NCBI GenBank assembly: GCA_036268055.1
Contig: DATAUW010000024.1
Coordinates: 1-64,000, forward strand
Length of the DNA stretch: 64,000 bases
Reading direction: 5' to 3'
Source of the DNA: Verrucomicrobiia bacterium
Lineage (GTDB): Bacteria; Verrucomicrobiota; Verrucomicrobiia; Limisphaerales; Pedosphaeraceae
The translations under genes and the position numbers were made by a program. The notes beneath the pieces were generated by a model. That model had not been told where the DNA came from. It saw nothing but the letters and a program-made list of their open reading frames with translations, and ran no database searches. Shown here one piece after another: positions 53,883 through 63,200 of this stretch (positions are counted from its first letter, which is position 1; each line of letters opens with the position of its first letter).

Positions 53883-56828
53883 TTACAATGTCATCTCGGA
53901 TGTAAATTTGTAAGTGCCCGAACCGACTTCAAACAGTGAACAACCCGCTTCCCGGCGAAGAAGTTTCACTCCTTCAACCTGCGTTGCTGTTTGACCGCTC
54001 TCACGAATGTTCGCCGTGTCAGTGGACGGAACCCAAACGGTCGCGGTCGTGTTCGGCGGAACAATGACATCGAGGACAAGTTTATTTCCGTCGCGCTTCC
54101 ACGAAGTTGCGATGCGCCCGTTGATGGAATCAAAGCTCGTTTTCGCCCAGCTCAAACCTTCGCCGATGATCGGATGAATCAGAATAGTCTTAAATCCCGG
54201 ACTTGCGGGACGGATGCCACCGACACCGCCAAATAAATATTCGCCGCAAGACCCAAGCGAATAATGATTGAAGGAATTCATGCCCGCGTCTTGGAAACCC
54301 TTCTCCGGCGTCCATCCATCCCAGCGTTCCCAGATGGTGGTGGCACCGTGTTTTACCGAGAACAACCACGAAGGAAATGTGTCTTGCAATAATAACCGAT
54401 AGGCCGTGCTGGATTTGCCCCACTGCGTCAGCACGGGCAGCAAATAACTCACGCCAACGAAACCCGTCGAGAGATGTTCGTTTTTGGATTTGATGTCGTC
54501 CTCGAGATATTGGGCGGCGACGGGGCGTAATTCATCCGGCAGCAGGTCGAACTTGAGCGCCATCGCATAAGCGCATTGAGTGTTGCCACGGATGCGGCCA
54601 TCCTTAGCGACATAACGCTGGTCGAAAGCGGATTTAATATCTTGAAATAATTGTTCGTATTTCCGCGCGTTGTCGTCGCGGCCCACGGCGCGATACGAAC
54701 GTGCCAGCAGGGAAGTCGAGTACGCGAAATAAGCAGTCCCGATCAAGTCTTTGGGAGTGTCCGCGCCGATGGAAAGCCAGTCGCCATAATCATTGCCACG
54801 ATCACGTTCACGAATCAGATTCCGGCTGTGCCGATGAAGATACTCGACCCACTTGGTCATCGCCGGAAGATGCTGTTCCAAAATTCGCTTGTCGCCATAC
54901 ATCTCATAAATCGTCCATGGACAAATCACGCCGGCGTCGCCCCACGCGGGCACGCCGCCGCCGCCCATCGTATTAGGATTCACATCGCTGAACGAGCCGC
55001 TGGACGATTGGCCGTCGTCAACGTCCACCAGCCACTTGGTGAAAAAAGAAGCGACGTCGGCATTGTAGGTGGCCGTGCGGATGAACACTTGCGCATCGCC
55101 CATCCAGCCAAGACGTTCATCGCGTTGCGGACAATCAGTCGGCACGCTGAGATAATTTCCGCGCTGGCCCCATTGAATGTTCGATTGAAGTTGATTAACG
55201 CGCGGATCGGAGCAGGAAAATTCTCCCGTGCGCGGATTATCGGAAGCAATGACGATGCCCGTGACCGCATCTGCTTCCGGTTTGCTGGCGAGACCGGTGA
55301 GTTCCACATAACGAAAACCGTGAAACGTAAAACACGGCTGCCACACTTCGGTTCCACCGCCCTTGCAGATGTAATGATCAATGGACGGCGCGCCGCGAAG
55401 ATTCGCCGTATAAACCGTGCCGTTGGGATTGAGCATTTCCGCATGACGCAGCGTTATCTCCGTGCCCGCCGGAGCCGAAATTTTTAGACGAACGACACCC
55501 ACCATGTTCTGCCCAAGATCGAATACCCACGAATCGGGTTTGGGCTCAGTCACAGTTTTGGATTTGAGTTCGCAAATTTCGCGGACAGGTTCCATCACCT
55601 GCGACTCGATCGCAAGTTGCGATTCCACACGCGTATGAACTGGAATCCATTCGCTCTCGTTCAAGCCCGGTTCATCCCATCCTCTTAATTCCCGCCGAGC
55701 ATCGTAGTCTTCACCCATCATGAAATCCGTGTCGAGAATGGGACTGGCGTGTGACTTCCAGGAATCATCGGTCGCGATGCGTTCACTGCGGCCATCCTTG
55801 AATGTGACTTCCAACTGCGCGAGAAAGGCGGGCTCGGTTCCAAAAAAATGATTGCCGCCGTTGCCGATGTGACCGCTGTACCAGCCGTTGGCCAGTATCG
55901 CTCCCACTGCATTTTGACCTTGCTTCACCAACTGCGTGACATCGAACGCCTGATACCGCACGCGCTTGCGATAGTCGGTCCAATCCGGAGCGAGCACATG
56001 ATCGCCGACGCGCTGGTCGTTGATATCAACCTCATAAAGCCCAAGGGCGCTGGCGTATAAAGTGGCGTGCTCCACTTGCGAATTTAATTCAAACGCTTTC
56101 CGCAAATACGGCACTCCCGGTGACTGCCGCGGAATCGTCAGCATCTGATTTTCCTGAACTTCATTCGTGAAAGGCGCTCCGTCCAAATCATATTCGATGT
56201 AGAGTCTCTTCACCACATTGGGCGCGGGATCAACGCCCAGCGATTTATTATTTACCGTCATCGTGAGATGATTCTGTTTCACGAGCGCCGATACGGCAGT
56301 GGTGACATCCGCGCCTCTATTCCTTTCCACAGTTTCATAGATCGCGCGGCGGATTGTCAACGACGACACCATCGGCACCGGCGGTGTCCCCGCCGAAATC
56401 CATTTCGCGCTCCAGTCCGCCGCCGACAAAAGTCCCATCTGCCAATGCGCCACCGCGCTCCAATCGCACGCATTCCCGCTACGATCCCACGCACGCACCT
56501 TCCAGAAACAATTTTGACGCGATCCCAGCGCCGTTCCAGCATAACTAATTTGCGAAGTCTCGCCGGACGCCACCTTCCCGCTGTCCCACAAATCGCCTTG
56601 ATCGCTTTGCAATAATTTCAAAGACGACGCGACGAGAATTTGATACGCCGTCTGTTTTTCACCGCGCAAGCTCGAAGTAATCAGCCAACTCAAGCGCGGG
56701 CTCAACGTCCCCAGCCCCAACGGATCGGTGAGATACTCGCAGCGCAAATGAGTTACTTCGGCCGCGCTGGCAAATCGGATTTGCGGAAGGATCGCCGCGC
56801 ACAAAAGTATAAACAGAAATCGTTTCAT
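53883..56828 (-). CDS. Secreted GH78 alpha-L-rhamnosidase (locus B)
   Basis: 981 residues. Signal peptide 1-22; fibronectin-like N-domain (23-145; LRCEYLTDPLGLGTLSPRLSW); rhamnosidase N-terminal jelly-roll (about 250-415; LYEVDINDQRVGDHVLAPDW, YDARRELRGWDEP); a concanavalin-like domain; and the (alpha/alpha)6 catalytic domain from about 530 with CPQRDERLGWMGDAQ (566-580), FFTKWLVDVDDGQ and WERWDGWTPEKGFQ. This is a full-length, canonical GH78 without extra Ig modules. It sits downstream of the locus B response regulator after 186 bases, same strand. Its N-terminal jelly-roll resembles the sensor domain of the kinase at 57732, suggesting a shared ligand. Confidence 0.94.
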   Translation of the reverse strand: MKRFLFILLCAAILPQIRFASAAEVTHLRCEYLTDPLGLGTLSPRLSWLITSSLRGEKQTAYQILVASSLKLLQSDQGDLWDSGKVASGETSQISYAGTALGSRQNCFWKVRAWDRSGNACDWSAVAHWQMGLLSAADWSAKWISAGTPPVPMVSSLTIRRAIYETVERNRGADVTTAVSALVKQNHLTMTVNNKSLGVDPAPNVVKRLYIEYDLDGAPFTNEVQENQMLTIPRQSPGVPYLRKAFELNSQVEHATLYASALGLYEVDINDQRVGDHVLAPDWTDYRKRVRYQAFDVTQLVKQGQNAVGAILANGWYSGHIGNGGNHFFGTEPAFLAQLEVTFKDGRSERIATDDSWKSHASPILDTDFMMGEDYDARRELRGWDEPGLNESEWIPVHTRVESQLAIESQVMEPVREICELKSKTVTEPKPDSWVFDLGQNMVGVVRLKISAPAGTEITLRHAEMLNPNGTVYTANLRGAPSIDHYICKGGGTEVWQPCFTFHGFRYVELTGLASKPEADAVTGIVIASDNPRTGEFSCSDPRVNQLQSNIQWGQRGNYLSVPTDCPQRDERLGWMGDAQVFIRTATYNADVASFFTKWLVDVDDGQSSSGSFSDVNPNTMGGGGVPAWGDAGVICPWTIYEMYGDKRILEQHLPAMTKWVEYLHRHSRNLIRERDRGNDYGDWLSIGADTPKDLIGTAYFAYSTSLLARSYRAVGRDDNARKYEQLFQDIKSAFDQRYVAKDGRIRGNTQCAYAMALKFDLLPDELRPVAAQYLEDDIKSKNEHLSTGFVGVSYLLPVLTQWGKSSTAYRLLLQDTFPSWLFSVKHGATTIWERWDGWTPEKGFQDAGMNSFNHYSLGSCGEYLFGGVGGIRPASPGFKTILIHPIIGEGLSWAKTSFDSINGRIATSWKRDGNKLVLDVIVPPNTTATVWVPSTDTANIRESGQTATQVEGVKLLRREAGCSLFEVGSGTYKFTSEMTL

Positions 56829-57014
56829 TTAGAATAGCTTGGAAAGTTTGAGATAACTCGAAGACTCAAAGGGCATTTTATAATCACCTCGGCAGTTTAC
56901 CCGCGCCGGTTAAACCGCATCTATACCCAGACCCGGTGAGCCGCCTACCACCGAAACAGGTGACCCAATTTATTTTCATTCCGCGGATTTTTTTCCCGGC
57001 CTCACTTCAACCCC

Positions 57015-57728
57015 TCACGAATCCGATGGTTTATGCTGCTGCGCTTTTGAAGCCATGTAACGAACCACCGCCTCCGTTCGCGAACTCACATGCAGCTTGT
57101 AAAACACATGTTTCAAATGGCTGCAAACCGTATCAATGCTCAACTCCAATTTATCCGCGATCAACTTGTTCGGATAACCCTGCGAGAGCAAAACCAAAAT
57201 CTGTTCTTCGCGCACCGAAAGCCGGATCGTCTCCTCGCGCGTCTTGGCTTTCCGCCGGAACGACTCGATCACTCGCCGCGCGATTTGCCCCGTCATCGGC
57301 GCGCCACCGCCGATCACTTCCAACAACGCGGCCCGCAAGTCCGACGGCTTGGTTCGCTTTAACAGATAACCATCCGCTCCCGCTTCGAGCGCCAAAAAAA
57401 CCAACTCCTGATCATCCATCGCCGTGAGGATGATGATTTGTATTTCGGGCAGCAAAGTTTTCAGCCGCGCTGTGCATTCGATCCCCGACATGCGCGGCAA
57501 AAAAATATCCATCAGGATCACGTCGGGATGCGCTTCGGGAATCATGCGCAAAGCCTCCTCCCCACTCGTGCAGTCACAGACGCACACGAAATCGGGAAAC
57601 GAATTCAGCAACCGCATCCAACTCTCGCGCACCTGCGGCTGGTCCTCGATCAACGCGACTTTGATCGGCGCTTTTTTCGACGGCCCGGCGGCGGGTTGTT
57701 TGACGCTTTTGGCGGGTGATCGAATCAT
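57015..57728 (-). CDS. NarL/FixJ-type response regulator (locus B)
   Basis: 237 residues: a short basic N-terminal tail (1-21), a receiver with E28/D29, D74 (ILMDIFLPRMSG) and GYLLKRTKP lysine, then a LuxR-type HTH (about 165-230; LSVREEQILVLLSQGYPNK, DTVCSHLKHVFYKL). It begins 3 bases after the sensor kinase stop codon, so the two are co-translated and cognate. The GH78 gene downstream and the locus B genes upstream are the likely targets. Paralogue of the regulator at 44281. Confidence 0.93.
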   Translation of the reverse strand: MIRSPAKSVKQPAAGPSKKAPIKVALIEDQPQVRESWMRLLNSFPDFVCVCDCTSGEEALRMIPEAHPDVILMDIFLPRMSGIECTARLKTLLPEIQIIILTAMDDQELVFLALEAGADGYLLKRTKPSDLRAALLEVIGGGAPMTGQIARRVIESFRRKAKTREETIRLSVREEQILVLLSQGYPNKLIADKLELSIDTVCSHLKHVFYKLHVSSRTEAVVRYMASKAQQHKPSDS

Positions 57729-57731
57729 GGA

Positions 57732-59333
57732 TTAAACGGCATTATTCAACTCTGAACTTTTTGTTTCATTGATCGAAGCGGAAAGTTGCTTCGTCTTCAG
57801 TATCCACTCCCACGGCCTCCGCCGCCATTGCGAAAGTGAAACACAGAATTCCACCCGGCATCCCTTTCCAACCTGGCTGGTGACCAGGCAAGTGCCGCCA
57901 AATTCTTTCATGCGTTGCGACATGTTGATTAATCCATTGCGTTCGGTGCGCGCTTTGGCGGCGTCGAAACCTTTGCCGTTGTCCTGCACCACGACGATCA
58001 GGTTCTGGCGTTGCCAGCGGATTTGCAACGTGACTTCAGTCGCGCCCGAATGCTTCACCACATTGTTGAGCGTCTCCTTGATGGCCATCAAAAGGCTGCG
58101 GCGAATCGGAAGGTCCAGCGACGCCGCGGATATTTCCGGGTCCACGTCAAACAGGCATTGGACGGAAGTGCGTTTGAAAAATTCCTGCGCATAACCGCAA
58201 ACATACGACGCAAAATCCCGCAGCGTATCCCGCCGCGGATTCACCGCCCAAAGGATTTCGTCCATGCTGGCCAGCAATCCGCGCGCCTCTTCGCAAATGG
58301 CATGAAGCTGGGGTCGCGTTTCAGATTCGAGCGACAATTCACTTTGCGCCACTTCGCCTTGCAACACCAGTTGGGTCATCCGCGAACCAAAATCATCGTG
58401 GATGTCGCGGGCGATGCGCGCGCGTTCCTGCCGGAGAAGCCACCGCTCTTTTCGATGCAGCGCCAGTTGCGTCATGAGCCCAAGGCTGATCAAAATACCG
58501 AGGCCGCACGTCGTCAGAAGTGAAACCTGAAACCATCGGCTCTGCCAGAATGAGTAAGTGACCGGTTCCGATGGCGGAATGATTTCGACATTTTCCGGCT
58601 TCACCCACCACGGAAGCGCGCCCAAATTTGCGATGATGGTTGCAGGCGGCCAGGAGTCCGGCGCCTCTGTCATCCTTTCCCAGCCGCGCACGCCCTCGGG
58701 CACGATCCGCCAGCTTTTGTCCGACTTCACTTGGAGCACGCGTCCATCGGACAGATCAACGTGCATGCCAAAGATCATTCCGGCATTGTCCGTGGAATTA
58801 AAAGCCATCACTCCCAGCGTGTGCTCGCCCGGCGTCATCAACGCCGTCAAATCGTACTCGCACAAATTCCGCCATTCCGCGCCGCGCCCCAATTCCCGCC
58901 CGTCCAGGAAAAGTGTATGCTCATTGTCAGCCGTCACGCGGACGCGCGCCTGCACCACCTTCACTCCCGCGGGGACTTCGAACGAACGCCAAAACTGGCA
59001 AGTCTGTCGGTTAAAAGTATGCGATGCCCAAATCCATGAGCCCAAGCCGTTAGTTAGAGTATCGAACGATTCCGTCGGCCCCCCCACAACGTCCGGATTG
59101 TCAGCCGTCTCCGCCGCGAATGTCATCGGCACGAAAAAACCGAAACACAATGCCAGCGCAAGCAGACCGGCCACTCTGATCCATAAGCGGCGGTGCTTAT
59201 TCGCGGAAGGTGTATTGTGGGTTCCGAAGTGCAATGGTTTATGTGGGATATGGACGAGAGAAATTTTACTCTGAGACCGCCGCAAGAGCAAGCGAGATAC
59301 CGGCGCGCCCGTGCCGAAAATTTTCCTTACCAA
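57732..59333 (-). CDS. Sensor kinase with rhamnosidase-N-like sensing domain (locus B)
   Basis: 533 residues from a TTG start that overlaps the prepilin gene's stop by 7 bases; a GTG at residue 54 is a possible alternative. Membrane/signal segment 52-73; extracytoplasmic jelly-roll 98-213; TM 268-290; HisKA_3 with H312 ([11 protein letters not shown]); ATPase ([20 protein letters not shown]). The sensing domain shows [46 protein letters not shown] and [17 protein letters not shown], following the layout of the Bac_rhamnosid_N domain of GH78 enzymes, including the one encoded just downstream. A glycan or rhamnoside ligand is inferred. Co-translated with its response regulator. Confidence 0.88.
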   Translation of the reverse strand: MVRKIFGTGAPVSRLLLRRSQSKISLVHIPHKPLHFGTHNTPSANKHRRLWIRVAGLLALALCFGFFVPMTFAAETADNPDVVGGPTESFDTLTNGLGSWIWASHTFNRQTCQFWRSFEVPAGVKVVQARVRVTADNEHTLFLDGRELGRGAEWRNLCEYDLTALMTPGEHTLGVMAFNSTDNAGMIFGMHVDLSDGRVLQVKSDKSWRIVPEGVRGWERMTEAPDSWPPATIIANLGALPWWVKPENVEIIPPSEPVTYSFWQSRWFQVSLLTTCGLGILISLGLMTQLALHRKERWLLRQERARIARDIHDDFGSRMTQLVLQGEVAQSELSLESETRPQLHAICEEARGLLASMDEILWAVNPRRDTLRDFASYVCGYAQEFFKRTSVQCLFDVDPEISAASLDLPIRRSLLMAIKETLNNVVKHSGATEVTLQIRWQRQNLIVVVQDNGKGFDAAKARTERNGLINMSQRMKEFGGTCLVTSQVGKGCRVEFCVSLSQWRRRPWEWILKTKQLSASINETKSSELNNAV

Positions 59334-60145
59334 CTCGTGGACGGATACGTGCTGAAATAAAGCTGGCGGAGGTCCTGGTCAAAAAGCTTGGTGTGGGCCG
59401 CATAACCGCCGCTGCGCGAACTTCCTTTCAAAAACTGCGTGGTTGGCTCCAGCCACTTCAACCTTTGCGCATGGCCGTCCGCAAAAGAAATTTGCCCCGC
59501 GTTGCCGTGGCGGCTGGCGGGAATGTTGCGCCAGTTGCCCGTGAGTTTCGGGCTCGCGGATTCAATGGCATAATAGCCATCGTCAATGCTGCAAAGCGAG
59601 AGCGTCGGATTGGATTCTTCGTCAAAAAAGAACGAGGCCGTGGAAGGGTCCGGCGTGATGACATCAGAAAGTTTCTCATTCTCCTTGATCCCGGGATGCA
59701 CGTCCGTCACCCCGGCGTTATCTCCCATCATGCCGTTGAGGGAATAACTGCGGATGCGCAACGTGGTTCCACCGGCGTAACTGAATTTATCCGCCGGACA
59801 GCGATAAATGCCCGCCGATTTGCTGTACGGAAAAAGTATCGCGGAATAAATATCGGCCACGTTGGTGGCGCCCGGAATACTGCTCACATCTCCTCCAACC
59901 CACGCGCCGTCACTGTTCAAATAATTCGGAGGAATGGCGTCGTGGAAATCTCCCGCGTAAAGGTGCGCCGCCAGCGTCAACTGAATCAGGTTGTTGAGAC
60001 AACTGATGCCGGTGGCCTTGTCTTTGGCCCGCGCCAGCGCTGGCAAAAGCAATGCGGCGAGAATCGCAATGATCGCGATGACTACCAATAATTCAATGAG
60101 CGTGAAGGCTTGGACTCTGGCTCTAAAACTTTGACGCGCTTCCAT
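59327..60145 (-). CDS. Prepilin-type cleavage/methylation protein (locus B)
   Basis: 272 residues. A short 12-13-residue leader precedes [18 protein letters not shown], with E at +5. The body has [18 protein letters not shown] and [15 protein letters not shown] and ends [16 protein letters not shown], an exact H-x9-DG motif. It overlaps the start of the sensor kinase gene, which is unusual for a pilin-like gene and suggests a signalling link. It lies 135 bases after the giant secreted protein gene, with a hairpin between. Confidence 0.92.
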   Translation of the reverse strand: MEARQSFRARVQAFTLIELLVVIAIIAILAALLLPALARAKDKATGISCLNNLIQLTLAAHLYAGDFHDAIPPNYLNSDGAWVGGDVSSIPGATNVADIYSAILFPYSKSAGIYRCPADKFSYAGGTTLRIRSYSLNGMMGDNAGVTDVHPGIKENEKLSDVITPDPSTASFFFDEESNPTLSLCSIDDGYYAIESASPKLTGNWRNIPASRHGNAGQISFADGHAQRLKWLEPTTQFLKGSSRSGGYAAHTKLFDQDLRQLYFSTYPSTSW

Positions 60146-60226
60146 AAATCGGATTTGAGTATTTATTCTTGGCGTTTTCGCCGCTGCGATTTTTTCGTGT
60201 CGTTCCCGTTCTCCAGTTTTTAACCG

Positions 60227-60255
60227 ATTGCCCGGGGCCTATCTCCCCGGGCAAT
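60227..60255 (-). terminator. Perfect 11-bp hairpin between giant protein and prepilin genes
   Basis: ATTGCCCGGGG (60227-60237) pairs perfectly with 60245-60255 around a 7-base loop. The minus-strand tail is CGGTTAAAAAC, without a T-run, so it may be an attenuator or mRNA-processing hairpin rather than a full terminator. Confidence 0.5.
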
Positions 60256-60280
60256 GGCAACCCACCAACAACTAAATGGA

Positions 60281-63200
60281 TCAAGGTATCCGGAGCTGGA
60301 AGAACTGCATCGGCACCGAGGACGATACCGGGATGCTGTTCGAGAAGCCGCCGCTTCCGTCAAAATTTCCCATTGTGTTTGTCGTCCACGCGGCGGTCAG
60401 GTTGGTCGTGCTCAGAATCGTGTAACCGCTTCCCGCCGACCCGCCGGTGCCAGTGAAGACCAGCTTGCCGTTCACGATTTGCGGCGCATTGATCTTCGGA
60501 CGCGACATCGCCGCCGAGCCAAATATTTGGATTTCCGCATAGCCTGAATAACCGTTTTCACCCGCCGGAGTCAGGAAGTTAAACTGCACGGCCACGGCGT
60601 TGGTTGCAATCGGCGCGCTCGAACCGGACATGAAGGTCACGCGGTCCGCTGATGGCACACTGCCCGGAAGCACGGGATTATAATTAGCCACGCCAATGGG
60701 GTTGAATGTCGTGGGGTTCGCCGCCGTGGCGTAAGAAACCGTATAAGCCTGCTGATCGCGTCCGCCATCGGCCCACCCGGCATAACTAATAATGCTGGTG
60801 AGATTATAGCCCGACGTCGAGGTGGGCAGCGTGTAGATAAATGAATGTCCGCCCGCTCCCGAACCGCAGGTCGCAAAACCCGCAACGCTCGCGCCGAACA
60901 AATCCAACTGGCCATCGGTCAACACCGGCAACCCGCCTTCGCCCGGATCAGCCGTGAAGCTGCCGCCGACGCCGGTGCTGCTGGGCGATTTGCCCGCAAT
61001 CAAACTGCCCGACGCCACCGTCCAGGTTGCGTTGAAGGCGCCGTTGCCCGTTTGATTCGCCGGCGAAGCAATCACCCCATTCCCGTTCGCTGCCGGTACC
61101 GGATTCACCGTGAATAGATTCGTGCTGCTGTACGCAACTCCCACGCTGTTGGAAGCCCGCAGTTGATAGGAACCTGAATTCGCAAGTTGCAGATTATTTA
61201 ACGTCAAGGTCGGGCTCGTGGCTCCGGGGACATCGTTCGTCACTCCGCCATTCACGGTCTGCCATTGATAATTAATTGGCGTCGTTCCGTTGAAAGAGGC
61301 CGTGAAAGAAACCTGGCTGCCAACCACGTCGGAGCCCGTCACTGGCACGATGTCCGAAGTTACGTAGGGCGCGAGTGGGATGGCCGCCGAGGGCGAACCG
61401 AAGACGCCGATTTCCGCCAGTCCGCCGTAGTTATTCTCAATCGCCGGACTGGTGAAGGAGAATTGAATCTTGGCAACATTGGTCGCGATCGGGCCGCCGG
61501 TTGACGATACGATGATCCGGTCTGCGGATGGCACACTTCCCGAAAGCGTGGGATTGAAGCTCACCGATGCAATCGTGTTAAACACGGTTGGACTCAACAC
61601 CGTGGAATAAGAAACGGTATAAGCTTGCTGGTCGCGGCCGCCATCACTCCAGCCGCCGTAGGTGACGATGTTGGTGATGTCAAAACCGCTGGCCGGTCCG
61701 CTAAGCGTATAAGTAAGTGATGTTCCCGCGTTCGCCCCCACGGTGGCCAGGCTGCTGTTCACCCCGCCACCCACGGCTCCAAATTTGCCATCCGTCAGAA
61801 TTGAGATTCCTCCCGAACCTTCCAGATTGAAAACCCCTGAGCCAATACCCGAAGGAGAATTGCCCAGAATCAAATCATTGGTCGTTCCGATCAGCCAATT
61901 AGGCGTGTAAGTCGAACCCCGCCCCGTTTGATTCGCGGCGGATGCGATCACCCCGTCGGCTCCGCTTTGCAACGCATTTCCCGCGGAGTTCACGACCAGC
62001 GAACTGCCGCTGCTCTGCGACGTTCCCGACGCATTGCTGGCGACCAGAAAGTAACTCCCGCTGTCGGTCAACTGAAGGTTGCCCAGTGTGAGTGTCTGGT
62101 TCGTCGCTCCGGCAACTGCCGTCGCATTGGTGGAACCGCTGGCAATTTCCATCCATTGAAAAGACGTTGCGCCGGTGAAGGCTGCGGTCAAAGTGATTTG
62201 ATCGCCTTCAACATCCGAGGCGCTCCCCGGCTCGGTATCTTGCGCGAGAATCGGCAGCGCCAGTGATGGCACGCCGTAAACCTGAAGTTCGCTGTAACCA
62301 ACAAAACCATTTTCCGGCCCTTGATCCAGCGTGCTAAAATCGAACTTCAATGCCGCCACATTTTTGACCAGCGCCGTCGCGCCCGAAGGAACGATGGTCA
62401 CCTTCGTCGCCGACTGTGTGCCCGAAGGATTCGACGGATTGAACAGGACATTCGCAAACGCGGTGAAATTCGTGGGCGATGCCACCGTGGAATAATAAAG
62501 AATGTAACGCTGTTCATCGCGCCCGGCATCCGCCCATCCGCCATAAGTCACGATGTTGGTGACGTCATAACCCGTGGTCGAATGCGGAAGGGTATAGATC
62601 ACATATTGCCCCGCGCCGCTCGATACGATGCCGCCCGTCACCACATCCGGGCTCGTGATTCCCCCGGGATAAAGTGTGCCGAATCTTCCATCCGTCAGCA
62701 CGGCGACGGTGCCGCCAATATGTTCCTGGGGATCATTGAACGAACCCGGCCCGGTCGTGCTCGGCAAGGTTCCCGCGATCAGGTCGTTGTTCGTCGAGAT
62801 GTTCCAGCTTGGCGAAAAAGTCGTATTGCCGCCGAGCCCGGTTTGATTGGCGAACTCGATGACAATATCATTCGTGGCCGGCGGAGGTGGGTTGACCGCA
62901 AACACTACCGGAGTGCTGGACACCGGGCCGCCCAGCGCGTTCGACGCGAGCAAATAATAGATGCCGTAATCCGTGAGTTGCAGGTTTGTAATTGTCATCG
63001 TGGAATTAGTCGCGCCGGGAATGTCAATCGGCGTGTCGCCGTTGGTGTCCTGGAATTCCCATTGATAAGTGATCGGCAGCGTGCCGCCAAAAACCGCCGA
63101 GAACGTGATCTGGCCGCCGACCACTTCCGAGCCCGACGAAGGCAGCGTATCGCTCAGAACGATTGGCGCGCCTTGGGAAGCCGTGATGATGACCGGCATG

